A stretch of DNA of 64,000 bases from assembly GCF_029814175.1 (NCBI RefSeq), contig NZ_CP122314.1:23180-87179 (forward strand), in the 5' to 3' direction. How positions within the stretch are numbered: position 1 is the first letter of the stretch; every line of letters begins with the position of its first letter. Shown here piece after piece: positions 29,011-39,724 of the stretch. The DNA is from Halospeciosus flavus (GTDB lineage: Archaea; Halobacteriota; Halobacteria; Halobacteriales; Halobacteriaceae). Below the pieces are notes generated by a model. That model was given only the letters and a program-made list of their open reading frames with translations. It was not told the DNA's origin and ran no database searches. The position numbers and the translations under genes were made by a program.

Positions 29011-30488
29011 TTACCCCGAGGTCTCAACAACCGGCACAGTCTGCTCTCGTGAGATCATTTCGTTGTCGTGGACAACCCGCGTAAGTTCCTCGTATGGGTT
29101 GCGTCCCTGCTGGCGCCACGTCGCCAGCAGGGACAAGATCGTCTCGTGAACGAACATGCCACGGTCGTTCCGGAGTGTTCCGATGATTTTCCGGAGAACA
29201 ACAGGTTCACGAAGGGCGTTTTCTGCGGCATTGTTCGTCGGGGAGACCGCTGGCTCACCGACGAAGGTGAGCCAGTGGTCGAGTCCACCTTCGATCTTCC
29301 CGAGGAGTGTTGCCACTGGTTCGTCGGTCACTGACCGCTCAACGAGCGATCTGAGGCCGTCCTGACACGCTCGATGCATCTGTGCTCTCGCACGAGGATC
29401 TGGGTCGGTCTCCAGCCACGACTGGAGACCGACGAACATCTGCTTGAGATACCGGTACACCGGTTCTGCCTCCTCGTGGTCACTGCAACGTCTTCAGCCT
29501 CCCGGAGAAGATGTGCCCAGCACCGCTGAAGCGTACTGCTGAACGCTGGATACGCCGTCCACCCATCACAGATGACCGTTCCCGCGAAGTCCTCGCCAAG
29601 GACTTCCGCGGGAACATCACTCCCACGACTCTCTCTGACCGCGTACAGCGTATGCTCGTCCGTCCGAAACGTCCAGATCCACGCTTGGTCACCGTCACGC
29701 TTGATGCCGGTTTCGTCAACGTGGACGATTTCAGCCTCCTGAATCTCTCGACGGATCTGCTCGTACTCACAGCGACCGGCGCGCGCAGCGCGCTCGGTCG
29801 CGTGCCACGCGGATGCACCTGAGAGTTCGAGTCCGTGAAGTTGCTCGAAGCGGTCCGTGATTTTCCGGTAGGGAAGGCGGTGATCGTACCGTGACAGGGC
29901 AGATTGCGCGATGACGTTCACCCCGAACTGCCCCTCATCGGGGCAGTCGGGGTGAGTCGCAACCGTCTCAGTTCCACAGGAGTCGCATTGGTAGCGGTGT
30001 CGGTTGTACTGGGTGACTTCTGGTGGCTGTGGATCCGGGACTTCCTCGACGAGTCGGGGGCTGACGCCCACCGACTCGTCGAAGTGGTCGCCACACTCGG
30101 GACAACAGTCAGAGGTGACCTCGATTTCTTCATCAGGATCGGGCGGAGAGCGCCACTCCGGGTTGTGACCGTCCTTTCGACCGGGAGTACCACCATCAGT
30201 TCGGACATCGTCGTCTTCGTCGTCCTGCGAGGTCGGGGACTCGTCGGTCCCCGACCGTCGCTTACTGGGTGGAGTGTGTGGATTCTCGTACTTCCGGAGA
30301 CGTGTTTCGAGTTCTTCGATCCGCTCTTGCTGCTCTTCGATCCGCTCTTGCTGCTCTTCGATCCGTTCGTTCTGTTCCTCGATCCGCTTGTCCTTCTGGG
30401 CAATCTTCTCTTCCAGCTCGTCGATTCGCTCCTCCATCTGGAGAAACCGCGAGAGGAGTTCGTCCTTGGAGAGATCGTCCCAGCTCAT
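29011..30488 (-). pseudogene. IS66-family transposase, right copy, frameshifted
   Basis: Same protein as at 10664-12142 except Glu at codon 24 and a missing base near 29484, inside EDVASDHEEAEPV. That base splits the DDE domain into two frames. The left copy is intact, so this is either a real loss or an error in one arm. Confidence 0.93.
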
Positions 30489-30523
30489 CGATTCCACCTC
30501 GAAACGACGACAGCAGGGCCGAC

Positions 30524-30554
30524 GGGATGGTCTCCGGGCAGCGGAGACCATCCC
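30524..30554 (-). promoter_or_regulatory. Hairpin upstream of the right IS66 transposase
   Basis: Reverse complement of the 12-bp perfect stem with 7-base loop at 10598-10628, unchanged. Confidence 0.6.
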
Positions 30555-30651
30555 TGAGAATGTAGACTGACTCCCTGCTGACAGACCATGTATCTGTCAC
30601 AGGCCACCACCTACGAGACAGTGACGAAATCAGACGGGGCTAAACACGTAC

Positions 30652-31624
30652 GATATTTCCATTGAGCGGGAAGTGAGCTTCGACTGCCAGTACTGGATCT
30701 ATGCGGACTGTACTCCAGCACCAGCATATTGTTCTCAATCAGTTGCTTACGCATATCTTCGAATTGGTCAATCATCAGATCGTAGTCGCTAAGGAACTCT
30801 TGGATTTCCTCCGTTTCGCCGTGTTTGGGGATACGCTTGGTCATCCCGTCCATCCAACTGAGGAATACATCGAAAGCCTCAGATTGTTTGAGTTTCGCTA
30901 CGGTTTCGGTGTCAGGGTGTGAAACCGGGACCTTGAATTGCGTCGGATGTCGTTCAAGTTCGTCAAGGATATCGAGTGCATACCCCGGGATGCGGTAGGT
31001 GCTATAGCTGTAGGCGTTCGACCTGTAATAGTCTGCAAACGCAAGCCCGGTACCGAGAAGCCGGTCAGTATTCACATCGGAATTAGAGCGAATGGACCAA
31101 GTACGAGTTAACCCCCGTTGTTTGAGGGACGTGCCGTCATCGTTCCTCCGATTGCGTACGAAGTGGGGCAAAAGACTCACTCCCTCTTTGGTTACCTCGG
31201 GGGCCTCCGCGATTCTGTCGCGGACATAGGTACGGATGGCATCACCGGCGAGTGTTTCCACCTCCTCAATGATGAGGTCGCTGTACCGCTCGCCGTCCGG
31301 AGTTTTCTTATACATCTTAGGGAGATGGAGTTCGTCGATATCATTCTCTACATCATCGACCAACTTGTCGTGGTCCTCATCGAACAGTCGTTCCATCGTC
31401 TCATAGATGTGGTTCTTGCTGATTCGTTCGGCAAACATGTAGAGCGTGAAAAGCCGGGGGAGGTCTCCGTCGTATTCCCGGACTAGTTTTTGAATCTGCC
31501 GTCGGTCCGACTCGGATACCCGTTCCCTGATTGATTGCCTGATGAACTCTGACCAGTTGACTTGCTCTTGTTCATCCATTTTCTCTTTCAGTTCGTCCTC
31601 AACGCGGACAGTTACTCGAGGCAT
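30652..31624 (-). pseudogene. Ribbon-helix-helix protein, truncated right copy
   Basis: Identical to the N-terminal 324 codons of the gene at 9528, ending at the IS boundary after WKY. The C-terminal codons RFTEPAQQ found beyond the left IS are absent here; the DsbA-like gene lies there instead. The reading frame now runs 41 bases into the IS and adds RTCLAPSDFVTVS. Confidence 0.85.
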
Positions 31625-31628
31625 GTGT

Positions 31629-31715
31629 TAACTACACACTGATGTCATATTTGTGTGAACAAAAATCTAGGGGTGGAGTCTAGATCGCGCGTTTAGACAC
31701 ACACAGGTGTAGTTA
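31629..31715. promoter_or_regulatory. Possible operator of the RHH gene, right copy
   Basis: Same TAACTACAC/GTGTAGTTA inverted repeat as at 9439-9523. This copy has two extra bases between the half-sites (CCCCTAGA against CCCAGA). Confidence 0.45.
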
Positions 31716-32087
31716 CCAGCCACTTCAGGCCGAATACCTCTGCAAGACACGCACGCTGTATTCAGCACGTCACTCTTGGCAAGTGCTGAGCTTTCAGTAG
31801 AGCCGCTAATCTTGATTAGCTATAGAACTTCCCGGCACATGTACATATAGCTATTAGCTATAGGGATATCCAATACCCATCCCATATCGGATATCCATAA
31901 ACCAGTCCACTCACTTGCGCGCGGTCTGGCGTTCCCTTGGCTAGCCGACGCGCTCTCCTTCAAATTTACCAGCTATCATAGCCCCAGATGTAGCTGACAT
32001 TTATATAGTCAGAACCGTTCCTTCACGATAACCCCGTGATGGCGCGTACCCGCATCAGCTCCCCTAATGACTTCAGAGATGCAGGAT
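31716..32087. other. AT-rich intergenic region, right copy
   Basis: Counterpart of 9068-9438, including the GGATATCC pair and the CTATAGCTAATAGC palindromes. One G is added in the run near 32062. No gene seen. Confidence 0.5.
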
Positions 32088-32140
32088 GCGGGTTCCTTTT
32101 TAAGGAACCCGCCGCCTGCTGCGACTTCAGTCGCAGCAGG
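32088..32140. repeat. Tandem perfect palindromes beside tRNA-Val, right copy
   Basis: As at 9016-9067, but the second palindrome has a 3-base centre here (five T on this strand, against four A in the left arm). Confidence 0.8.
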
Positions 32141-32148
32141 TCAGAAAG

Positions 32149-32223
32149 TGGGCCGGGGCGGATTCGAACCGCCGACCTGCTCCGTGTGAAGGAGCCGTCA
32201 TAACCGGACTAGACCACCGGCCC
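32149..32223 (-). tRNA. tRNA-Val (anticodon CAC), right copy
   Basis: Exact reverse complement of the tRNA at 8933-9007, with the same cloverleaf and CAC anticodon in a TTCACAC loop. It gives the window two identical copies. Confidence 0.95.
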
Positions 32224-32265
32224 GAGGCTACACTCACGTAGTCGAAGGGAGAACTTAAGGCTGTC

Positions 32266-32532
32266 TTATTGCCCTTCTTCCTTCGCGCGATAGTCGCCGA
32301 GCCGCTCGCGTGCCTTCTGTAGCGCCTCCTTCGTCTCGCCCTCGACTTTCTCTTCGAGTTCCTCGATCTCCTCCTGGAGTTTCTCGAGTCGGCTCGGCTC
32401 CGGTTCTTCCTCCTTGCCGGTCACCTCACGAACGCGCTCTTCGAGCTTCTCTGCTTCCTTCTCGGCACCCTTCCGGACGGACTCGACGGCGCGCTTCAGG
32501 TGGTGACGGGCGTCTTCGAAGTGCGGATCCAT
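32266..32532 (-). CDS. Small charged coiled-coil protein, right copy
   Basis: Identical to the 88-residue protein at 8624-8890, including the two iron boxes upstream. Function unknown. Confidence 0.8.
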   Translation of the reverse strand: MDPHFEDARHHLKRAVESVRKGAEKEAEKLEERVREVTGKEEEPEPSRLEKLQEEIEELEEKVEGETKEALQKARERLGDYRAKEEGQ

Positions 32533-32581
32533 ACGTCGAAGTAGGCTGGCAGTAGCGAAAACCCTTGTGGGGCGACCAGTG

Positions 32582-32631
32582 TTTAGGTTAGCCTAAACCG
32601 GAAGGCTTTTGGAGTTGTTAGGCACACCTAA
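32582..32631. promoter_or_regulatory. Pair of DtxR-type iron boxes, right copy
   Basis: TTTAGGTTAGCCTAAA at 32582-32597 and TTAGGCACACCTAA at 32618-32631 are the complements of the left-arm boxes. They lie upstream of the coiled-coil gene at 32532. Confidence 0.75.
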
Positions 32632-32852
32632 AACCACGCCGACGTTGGCATCAGTCGGCGCCCGAGCGGCCGGCTGTCGTCCCACCACTGCTCCGCCGCT
32701 CCACTCGGACGGGTCTCGTGCCCGTCACCGTCTGTCCCACCTGGCGTCCACCCGGACGCTCCGACGGTTGGCCACCGACGGCCCACAAACTGTTTTGACC
32801 TGCCGCTTCACTCCCCACCCATGAGTACGCCCTCTCGCTGGCGGGTGGTTCC

Positions 32853-34609
32853 GTGACCGACCGCCGAGCCGTCGCGCTCGGGAAAGAGCCGGCCGACCTC
32901 GTCGTCCGCGGCGGGCGGGTCTTCCGCCCGGAGACGATGGCGTTCGACGACGTCGCCGTCGCCGTGGTCGACGACCGCGTCGCCGCGCTCCCCGAGGACC
33001 CCGACCCGATGATTGGCCCCGAGACCGACGTCGTCGAGGCGACCGGTCGCGCCGTCGTCCCCGGTTTTATCGACGCGCACACCCACCTCGACCTCCACCA
33101 GACCTTCGAGTCGGCCTACCACTACGCCATCCGCGGCGGGACCACCACCGTCGTCACGGAGGCGGCGAGTTTCGGTTCGGCGTTCGGCGCCGACGGCGTC
33201 CGCCACCTCCTCGACGCCACCGACGACCTCCCCGTAACCGTCCGCGCGACGGTCCCGCCCGGTCCGCTCGTCGACACCTTCACCGACGCCACCGCCTCGG
33301 TCGACGACCTCGCAGCGCTCCTCGACGACGACCGCGTCGTCGGCGTCGGCGAGATCGGGTGGATCCACGCCGTCGGCGAAGGAGGGGACACGATAGCCGA
33401 CGTCGAAGAGTTACACGCGCGCGCTCGCGAGCGAGACCTCCCCATCGCGGGCCACGGCGCTGGCTGTCGCGAGGCCTCCTCCAGGCGTTCGCCTCGGTCG
33501 TCGACAACGACCACGAGGCTATCTCCGCCGAGGGGATCCGCGAACGCGTCGAGAACGGTGTCCACGCCATCGGCCGCTACGGCTCCGTCCGCGACGACGT
33601 CGAGGCCCTCGCCGAGGCGGCCACGGACGGACTCTCTCCCGCGGAACTCTCGCTGTCGACCGACGGGATGTGGCCCCGAAAACTCGTCGACGAAGGGCAC
33701 GTGGACGTCGTCGTCGAACGCGTGGTCGAGGAAGGGGTCTCGCTCCCCGAGGCGCTCCGGATGGCGACGCTCACACCCGCACGCCACTACGGCCTCGACG
33801 ACCGCGGGTCGCTCGCGCCGGGCAACGTCGCCGACATCGTCGTCCTCGAAGACCTCCGGACCGACGACGGCGACTTCGAGACGGTCGACGTCTCGACGGT
33901 CGTCACCGACGGCGAAGTCGTCCTCGACACCCACGACCTCACGGTGAGTCCGCGCGTCCACGAGTACCCGGACGAGGTCTACGGGACCGTCAGCCCTCTC
34001 GCGGCGGGCACGCTCTCCGTCCCCGCCGACGCCGCCGACGAGGATGGGTCGGTCCGCGCACTCGACCACCAGCAGGGACTCATCACGACCGAGACGCGCG
34101 TCGCGCCCCCGGCCGAGGACGGCGAACTCCACGCCGACCCCGACGCCGACCTCGCGAAGGTCGCGCTCGTCGACCGCCACCCGGACGCCGACCGTGGCTC
34201 GTTCGTCGGCTTCCTCACCGGTCTCGGACTCGACGAGGGCGCCGTCGCCACCACGACGACGTGGGAGGCCGCCGGAACGCTCGTCGCGGGGACGAACGAC
34301 GCCGACATGCAGACGGCCGTCGCACACCTCGCGGAACTCGGCGGTGGGTGGGCGGTCGTCGCGGACGGCGACGTCGTCGCTGACGCACCCGCCCCCGTCG
34401 GTGGCTTCTGCTCGGCGCTCGACGTCCAGGACACCGCGAAGGCCATGGACGCCGTCGACGAGGCACTCTCGCGACTCGGGGCGGACCCCGAGCGACCGAT
34501 GCTCGCGCTCCAGACCCTCACGTTCACGGGTGTCCCCGGTCTCAAACTCACGTTCGGCGGCTACGCCGACGTGACGGAGCGAGCGGTCGTCGGACTCGCG
34601 TCTCAGTAG
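32853..34609 (+). pseudogene. Adenine deaminase family amidohydrolase, right copy, frameshifted
   Basis: Identical to 6547-8303, with the same break after GHGAG (about 33465). The shared break means the lesion or error arose before the arms separated, or that both arms were built from one consensus. Confidence 0.82.
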
Positions 34610-35136
34610 GTCGGGTTCTCCTCGGGGACGCCCTCGCGCTCGTTGACGAGACGGGCGAGTTGGAACAGCGCGTCGGAGAGTCGGTTGAGATAGGTGACTG
34701 CCGTGTCGTTGATGTCTTCCTCGCCCTGGAGGGCGACCGCCCGACGCTCGGCGCGTCGACACACCGCGCGGGCGTGGTGGAGTTTCGCACCGGGTTCGCT
34801 CCCCCCGGGGAGGACGAACGACTGGAGCGGTTCGAGTTCCTCGGCGACGGTGTCGATGATCCCCTCGATCTCGTCGACGTGGGCCTCGCGAATCACGGGG
34901 TCGTCCTCGTCGGGGTCGGGGTTGGCGAAGTCCGCCTGGACGATGTGGAGGTGGTTCTGGACGCGTTCGAGGTAGTCGTCCAGGTCGTCGTACCCAGTGG
35001 GTCGGACGACGCCGACGAGTGTGTTAACCTCGTCGACGGTGCCGTAGGCCTCGATGCGCGGATTCGCCTTCGAGACGCGAGACATGTCCCGGAGGTCGGT
35101 CTCGCCCGTGTCGCCGCGGCCGGTGTATATCTTCAT
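34603..35136 (-). CDS. Cob(I)alamin adenosyltransferase, PduO type, right copy
   Basis: Identical to the 177-residue enzyme at 6020-6553, with TGRGDTGETDL and YLNRLSDALFQLAR. Operon with glutaredoxin upstream, 10 bases away. Confidence 0.94.
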   Translation of the reverse strand: MKIYTGRGDTGETDLRDMSRVSKANPRIEAYGTVDEVNTLVGVVRPTGYDDLDDYLERVQNHLHIVQADFANPDPDEDDPVIREAHVDEIEGIIDTVAEELEPLQSFVLPGGSEPGAKLHHARAVCRRAERRAVALQGEEDINDTAVTYLNRLSDALFQLARLVNEREGVPEENPTY

Positions 35137-35146
35137 CGCTCGACCC

Positions 35147-35392
35147 TCACGCCAGCGTCTTCTCGACGTACTCCAGGATGTTGTCGCTCTCGGGCATGAC
35201 GACGCCGCGTTCCTCGTCGACGATGACGGGGACGCCGCGCTGTCCGCTGACACGTTTCACCTCGTCGCGCTTCGAGTGGAGTCCCTCGGTCCAGCGCGTG
35301 TCGTAGTCGATTCCCTCCGCTTCGAGGGCGTCGTGGACTTTCTCACAGTACGGACAGCCGTCGAGTGCGTAGAGAACGATGTCGTCTGCCAT
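35147..35392 (-). CDS. Glutaredoxin-like protein, right copy
   Basis: Identical to 5764-6009: 81 residues, CPYC active site, cis-Pro loop GVPVI. Divergent from the aldo/keto reductase. Confidence 0.92.
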   Translation of the reverse strand: MADDIVLYALDGCPYCEKVHDALEAEGIDYDTRWTEGLHSKRDEVKRVSGQRGVPVIVDEERGVVMPESDNILEYVEKTLA

Positions 35393-35479
35393 ACGTGTGG
35401 CTTGGGCGGAGACCCACTAAGTCGTTTGCCTGGCGAACGGCCCACACATTCACGTCGTGCGCCCGTCCCACGTGCACGT

Positions 35480-36379
35480 ATGGAGACACGCACACTCGGC
35501 CAGACCGGCCACGAGAGTAGCATCCTCACGTTCGGCGCCTACCTCCTCGACTACCTCGAACAGTCGGACGCGAACCAGACCGTCGAACTCGCCCTCGACC
35601 ACGGCGTCAACCACTTCGACGTCGCGCCGGACTACGGCGACGCCGAACTCAAACTCGGCCCGAAACTCCGCGAACACCGCGAGGAGATATTTCTCGGCTG
35701 TAAGACCGTCGAGCGCACCTACGAGGGCGCCAAACACAAACTCGAACGTTCGTTGGACCGCCTCGGCGTCGACACCATCGACCTCTACCAGTTCCACGGC
35801 CTGGAGAGCGAGGCCGAACTCGACACCATCACCGGCGAGACCGACGACCCCGGCGCGCTGAAGGCCTTCCGCGAGGCCCAAGAGGAGGGGAAGATCGACC
35901 ACATCGGCCTCACCTGCCACGCCCACCCGCACCTCGTTCTCGACACCATCGACCGCATCCCCGACCTCGAGAGCGTGATGTTCCCGCTCAACTTCACCGT
36001 CCTCGGGAAGGCCGAGGAGGACGCCCGCTACGACTACGGGAAGGTACTCGAACGCGCCGCCGAAGAAGACCTCGGCACCATCGGTCTCAAGGCGTTCGCG
36101 AAAGGGTCCTGGCCCGCGGACCTCCCCTACGACCAGCGCCACTACGGGACGTGGTACGAGCCTTACGACACCCAGGAGGCGATGAACGACTGTGCGAACT
36201 ACGCGCTCTCCCAGGAGGTGACGACCATCACGAACCCCGGCGACCCGAAACTGTTCAAGATGGCACTCGACGCCGCCGAGAACTACACCGAACTTGACGC
36301 CGAGGAACAGGCCGACCTCGAAGCGCGGGGCCGCGAGAACGACAGCCCGGTCCCCGCACAGCTCGGGATGACCGACTGA
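35480..36379 (+). CDS. Aldo/keto reductase family protein, right copy
   Basis: Identical to 4777-5676: 299 residues with Asp/Tyr/Lys/His catalytic tetrad. Start chosen at METRTLGQTG. Confidence 0.9.
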   Translation: METRTLGQTGHESSILTFGAYLLDYLEQSDANQTVELALDHGVNHFDVAPDYGDAELKLGPKLREHREEIFLGCKTVERTYEGAKHKLERSLDRLGVDTIDLYQFHGLESEAELDTITGETDDPGALKAFREAQEEGKIDHIGLTCHAHPHLVLDTIDRIPDLESVMFPLNFTVLGKAEEDARYDYGKVLERAAEEDLGTIGLKAFAKGSWPADLPYDQRHYGTWYEPYDTQEAMNDCANYALSQEVTTITNPGDPKLFKMALDAAENYTELDAEEQADLEARGRENDSPVPAQLGMTD

Positions 36380-36497
36380 TTCCGTATCGCAGCGACCAGT
36401 TTATCGATGTCCGCGCGACGAACGTTTCCGACGCCCTGGTTCCGAATCGGTCGTCCGGACCGGTACGTTCAACAGCGTGCCCGTTCGACACACGACT

Positions 36498-36662
36498 ATG
36501 CGCGAACTCGACCACGGCTGTCCGAACTGCGAGGAGGAGCAGACCTTCTACCGCGCGGCGGCCACGCACCTCCACCTCGGTCTGAAGACGAAGTGGTACT
36601 GCCCGGAGTGCGGTTACGGCTTCGTCCGAATCGACGGCGACATCGACAGCAGCGCGGCCTGA
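36498..36662 (+). CDS. Small zinc-ribbon protein, right copy
   Basis: Identical to 4494-4658: 54 residues with CPNC and CPEC knuckles. A start seven codons earlier at 36477 is possible. The 312 bases after it (36663-36974) are intergenic and featureless. Confidence 0.75.
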   Translation: MRELDHGCPNCEEEQTFYRAAATHLHLGLKTKWYCPECGYGFVRIDGDIDSSAA

Positions 36663-36974
36663 AGACGGACTTTCCTCCACGGCACTCGAACTTCGTCGGT
36701 CCGACTCCCGACCCGCCCGGAGTCGAAGGGACCCCCGTTTCTCACCCCGCGCGCACGACGCCCACCACAGCGACGGTGCTAGTCGTCGATTGATGGGGAC
36801 GACCTCCACGAGCGCCTCAGGAACGACCGTCTCACCCGCGGCCGCTCGCGGCGGAGACCGTCCGTGACGGCGATCCGTCGACAGTTGTAAACACTATCTC
36901 GCGATAGAGAATCCCGAAAGTGCGGACACCTGCCGGTACGGAACGTCGAGCGAAAGACAGAGCGCGACCGTGTG

Positions 36975-37712
36975 CTACCCGAAGTGGTAGTCGACGTGCT
37001 CGACGATGGCCGTGCGAGCGTCCTCGGCGAACTCCTCGGTACCGCGGACGAGGTCCTCGGGGTCGACCGGGCAGGACGGCGGGACGGCGACGGGGTTGCG
37101 CGCCCACGTCGCGAGCTGTTCGTCGTACCAGTAGGTCATCGGCGTCACCTCCGCCCGGTGGCGTTCGGTGTCGTAGTAGCGCTCGACGCCGAGGTCGTGT
37201 TCGGACCCCTCCACGCCGGCCATCAGTGCGTGCCCCGCCTCGTGGACGGCGGTCACGCCGACGGCGTCCGAACCGTCGTACGGGACGGGGGCGAGCGCGA
37301 CGAACGCCGAGACGTAGGTGTTCGCGACGGCGAGCCCGTGGCTGTAGCCGTGCTCACCCTCGATACCGACGACGCGGTCCGAGTAGCCCGCCCCGAGCGG
37401 CCGTTGGAAGTTCTTCGCACCGGGGACGTCGGTGAGGTACTCGAGGGGACTCGCGTCGACGAGGTGGACGAACACCGTGTCGTCACACGCGCCGGGTTCG
37501 AAGCGCTCGCGGAGCCACTGGTCGACGGTGTCGGCGAGTCGTTGTCGGTCGAGGACGTTGAGCGACGGTCCCTCGTAGCGCAGCGACTCGCCCACCCCGA
37601 GGTAGCCGTCGGGGAGGGAGGACGTCGCAGTTTCGAGCGCGCGTTTCGCCTGTCGTCTGTCGGCCTCCGAGACGCCGTCGTCGTGGAGGAGCCGAACGGT
37701 CACCTTCGCCAT
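36975..37712 (-). CDS. Zincin-like putative metallopeptidase, right copy
   Basis: Identical to 3444-4181: 245 residues with the HEAGH zinc-binding motif near residue 155. Confidence 0.75.
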   Translation of the reverse strand: MAKVTVRLLHDDGVSEADRRQAKRALETATSSLPDGYLGVGESLRYEGPSLNVLDRQRLADTVDQWLRERFEPGACDDTVFVHLVDASPLEYLTDVPGAKNFQRPLGAGYSDRVVGIEGEHGYSHGLAVANTYVSAFVALAPVPYDGSDAVGVTAVHEAGHALMAGVEGSEHDLGVERYYDTERHRAEVTPMTYWYDEQLATWARNPVAVPPSCPVDPEDLVRGTEEFAEDARTAIVEHVDYHFG

Positions 37713-37779
37713 GTGCGGGCACCTACCGGAAGTACGCCCTCTCGGCCCTTAATATTGGTCGCCGAGTATGTGGAATTAT

Positions 37780-38205
37780 CTACGCGTCGAGCGTCGGTCC
37801 GAACTCGTCGACGGGGATGACCGAGTAGTCGACGGTGAGCGTGTCGCGCGTCGCGCGGACGCGACCGACGAACTCCGAGATCTCCGTGAGCGACCCTTCG
37901 AGAATGAACAACTCCATGCAGTAGTGGTCGCCGACGTGGTTGTGGACGTTCGAAGTGACGAGGCCTTCGTACTCGTGGCGCAGGCCCATCATTCGCTCCT
38001 CGACGGCGGTGCTCTCGTAGTCGAAGAGGATGGTCAGGACCCCGATGAGCGGGCGGTCCTCCAGTTTCTGGTCTTCGAACTCGCCGAGGAGGTTGCGCGC
38101 GGCCTCCCGGACGACCTCGCTGCGGCCGGTGTAGCCGTGGCCCTCCGCGAACTCGTCGATGCGCTGGAGGAGTTCGTCGGGCATCGAGACGCTGACGACG
38201 GTCAT
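37780..38205 (-). CDS. nikR: Nickel-responsive regulator NikR, right copy
   Basis: Identical to 2951-3376: an RHH domain followed by the nickel site [12 protein letters not shown]. Confidence 0.93.
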   Translation of the reverse strand: MTVVSVSMPDELLQRIDEFAEGHGYTGRSEVVREAARNLLGEFEDQKLEDRPLIGVLTILFDYESTAVEERMMGLRHEYEGLVTSNVHNHVGDHYCMELFILEGSLTEISEFVGRVRATRDTLTVDYSVIPVDEFGPTLDA

Positions 38206-38281
38206 GTTGTTAACTCAGCCGCTATCGAGTAATAAGGATTGCCTAAAGTGCGGGGGTGGCGGCGGTGGCTGCCGCGAGGGG

Positions 38282-39724
38282 CTACTCGTCGGTGTCGTCC
38301 ACGTCGTCGAGGGCGTGCCACGAGAGACGCGGGTTCCGGGCGGCGCTCGTCTGGTCGATGTGGCGGGCGGTCGTCCGCGTGGGCGCCTCCGCCAGTTCCT
38401 CGTCGGAGTAGTCGGCGACCGCGCGGAAGGCGTCGGCGAGGTCGTCGAGGCTCCGCTTGCTCTCGATCTCCGTGGGTTCGGTCATCAGTGCCTCGGAGAC
38501 GATTTCGGGCCACTTGGTCGTCGGCGGGTGGACGCCGTAGTCGAGCATCGCCTTCGCGACCTCGGCGGCGTCCTGGTCGCCGGCGCTGGCGACGAACTCG
38601 TGGTGGAACGGGCCGAACGGCACCTCGTAGGGCACCCGCTCGGCGAGGTAGTTCGCGTTGAGGACCGCTTTCGCGGCGGCGTCCGCGAGTCCCTCGTCGC
38701 CGAGGCGGGCGATGTAGGCGTAGGCCTTCACGAGGACCAGCCAGTTGCCGACGAAGCCGTGGAGTTTCCCGACCGTGTTCTCGGGTTCGAAGAACTCGTA
38801 GCCCGACTCCGTCTCCCTGACCTGCGGGGTCGGGAGGAACTCCGCGAGGCGCTCGGCGACGCCGACGGGTCCGGCACCGGGACCGCCGCCACCGTGGGGC
38901 GTCGCGAACGTCTTGTGGACGTTGAAGTGCATGATGTCGAAGCCCATGTCGCCCGGCCGAGCGCGCCCGAGGAGGGCGTTGAGGTTCGCGCCGTCGTAGT
39001 AGAGCAGGCCTCCAGCGTCGTGGACCGTCTCGGCGATGGTCTCGATGTCGCGCTCGAAGAGGCCGAGCGTGTTGGGGTTCGTGAGCATCAGCGCCGCGGT
39101 CTGGTCGCCGACCGCGGCCTCGAGCGCGTCGAGGTCGACGCGGCCGTCGTCGTCACTCGGGAGTTCGACGACGTCGTAGCCGCCCATCGCGGCCGTGGCG
39201 AAGTTGGTCCCGTGGGCGGAGTCGGGGACGACGACCTCGGTGCGCTGGTCGCCCTCACCGTTGGCCTCGTGGTAGGCGCTCGCGAGGCGGATGCCCGCGA
39301 ACTCGCCGGCGGCGCCCGCGGGTGGCTGGAGCGTGACGGCGTCCATCCCGCCGATCTTCTTCAACTGCTCCTGGAGACCGTACAGCAACCCGAGGGTGCC
39401 CTGCACGCTCTCTTCGGTGCGGTCCGGGTGGACCTGCGCGCCGGGGAGGGCGGCGACGTCCTCGGTGAACTTCGGGTTGTACTTCATCGTACACGACCCG
39501 AGCGGGTAGGGACCGGTATCGACGCCGTAGGTCTCCTGGGAGAGACGGACGTAGTGGCGCGCGAGTTCGGGTTCGGAGAGTGACGGGAGCGAGAGTTCGT
39601 CGCGCGTCAGGTCGTCGGGGAGTGGGGAGTCGTCGTCGACCTCGACGGTCGTCTCGTCCTTCTCCGCGAGCAGCGGTTCGTACTCGTCGTCCTGGTGGTA
39701 GCGGGCCTGGTCGTAGTGTCGCAT
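38282..39724 (-). CDS. gcvPB: Glycine dehydrogenase (decarboxylating) subunit 2, right copy
   Basis: Identical to 1432-2874: 480 residues, PLP Lys271 in FNVHKTF. Here the upstream gcvPA stop is TAG directly before ATG, one base longer than the TGATG overlap of the left arm. This copy is in line with gcvT and gcvH. Confidence 0.96.
   Translation of the reverse strand: MRHYDQARYHQDDEYEPLLAEKDETTVEVDDDSPLPDDLTRDELSLPSLSEPELARHYVRLSQETYGVDTGPYPLGSCTMKYNPKFTEDVAALPGAQVHPDRTEESVQGTLGLLYGLQEQLKKIGGMDAVTLQPPAGAAGEFAGIRLASAYHEANGEGDQRTEVVVPDSAHGTNFATAAMGGYDVVELPSDDDGRVDLDALEAAVGDQTAALMLTNPNTLGLFERDIETIAETVHDAGGLLYYDGANLNALLGRARPGDMGFDIMHFNVHKTFATPHGGGGPGAGPVGVAERLAEFLPTPQVRETESGYEFFEPENTVGKLHGFVGNWLVLVKAYAYIARLGDEGLADAAAKAVLNANYLAERVPYEVPFGPFHHEFVASAGDQDAAEVAKAMLDYGVHPPTTKWPEIVSEALMTEPTEIESKRSLDDLADAFRAVADYSDEELAEAPTRTTARHIDQTSAARNPRLSWHALDDVDDTDE

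Larger units (their letters stand above)
29003..30651 (-). mobile_element. IS66-family insertion sequence, right copy
   Basis: 1649 bp, one base shorter than the left copy. The outer flank (GATATTTC at 30652-30659) matches the target duplication of the left element. The inner flank (GAATCAAA at 28995-29002) does not. This copy therefore has no target duplication and sits at a recombination or assembly junction. It begins 18 bases after the stop of the DsbA-like gene. Confidence 0.95.

Noticed and set aside
32149..32223. Second tRNA-Val as an attachment-site duplicate bounding an integrated element
   Set aside because: It is a whole, inverted copy within the duplicated arm, not a direct partial repeat of the tRNA 3' end. 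I saw no integrase and no attachment core in the island.
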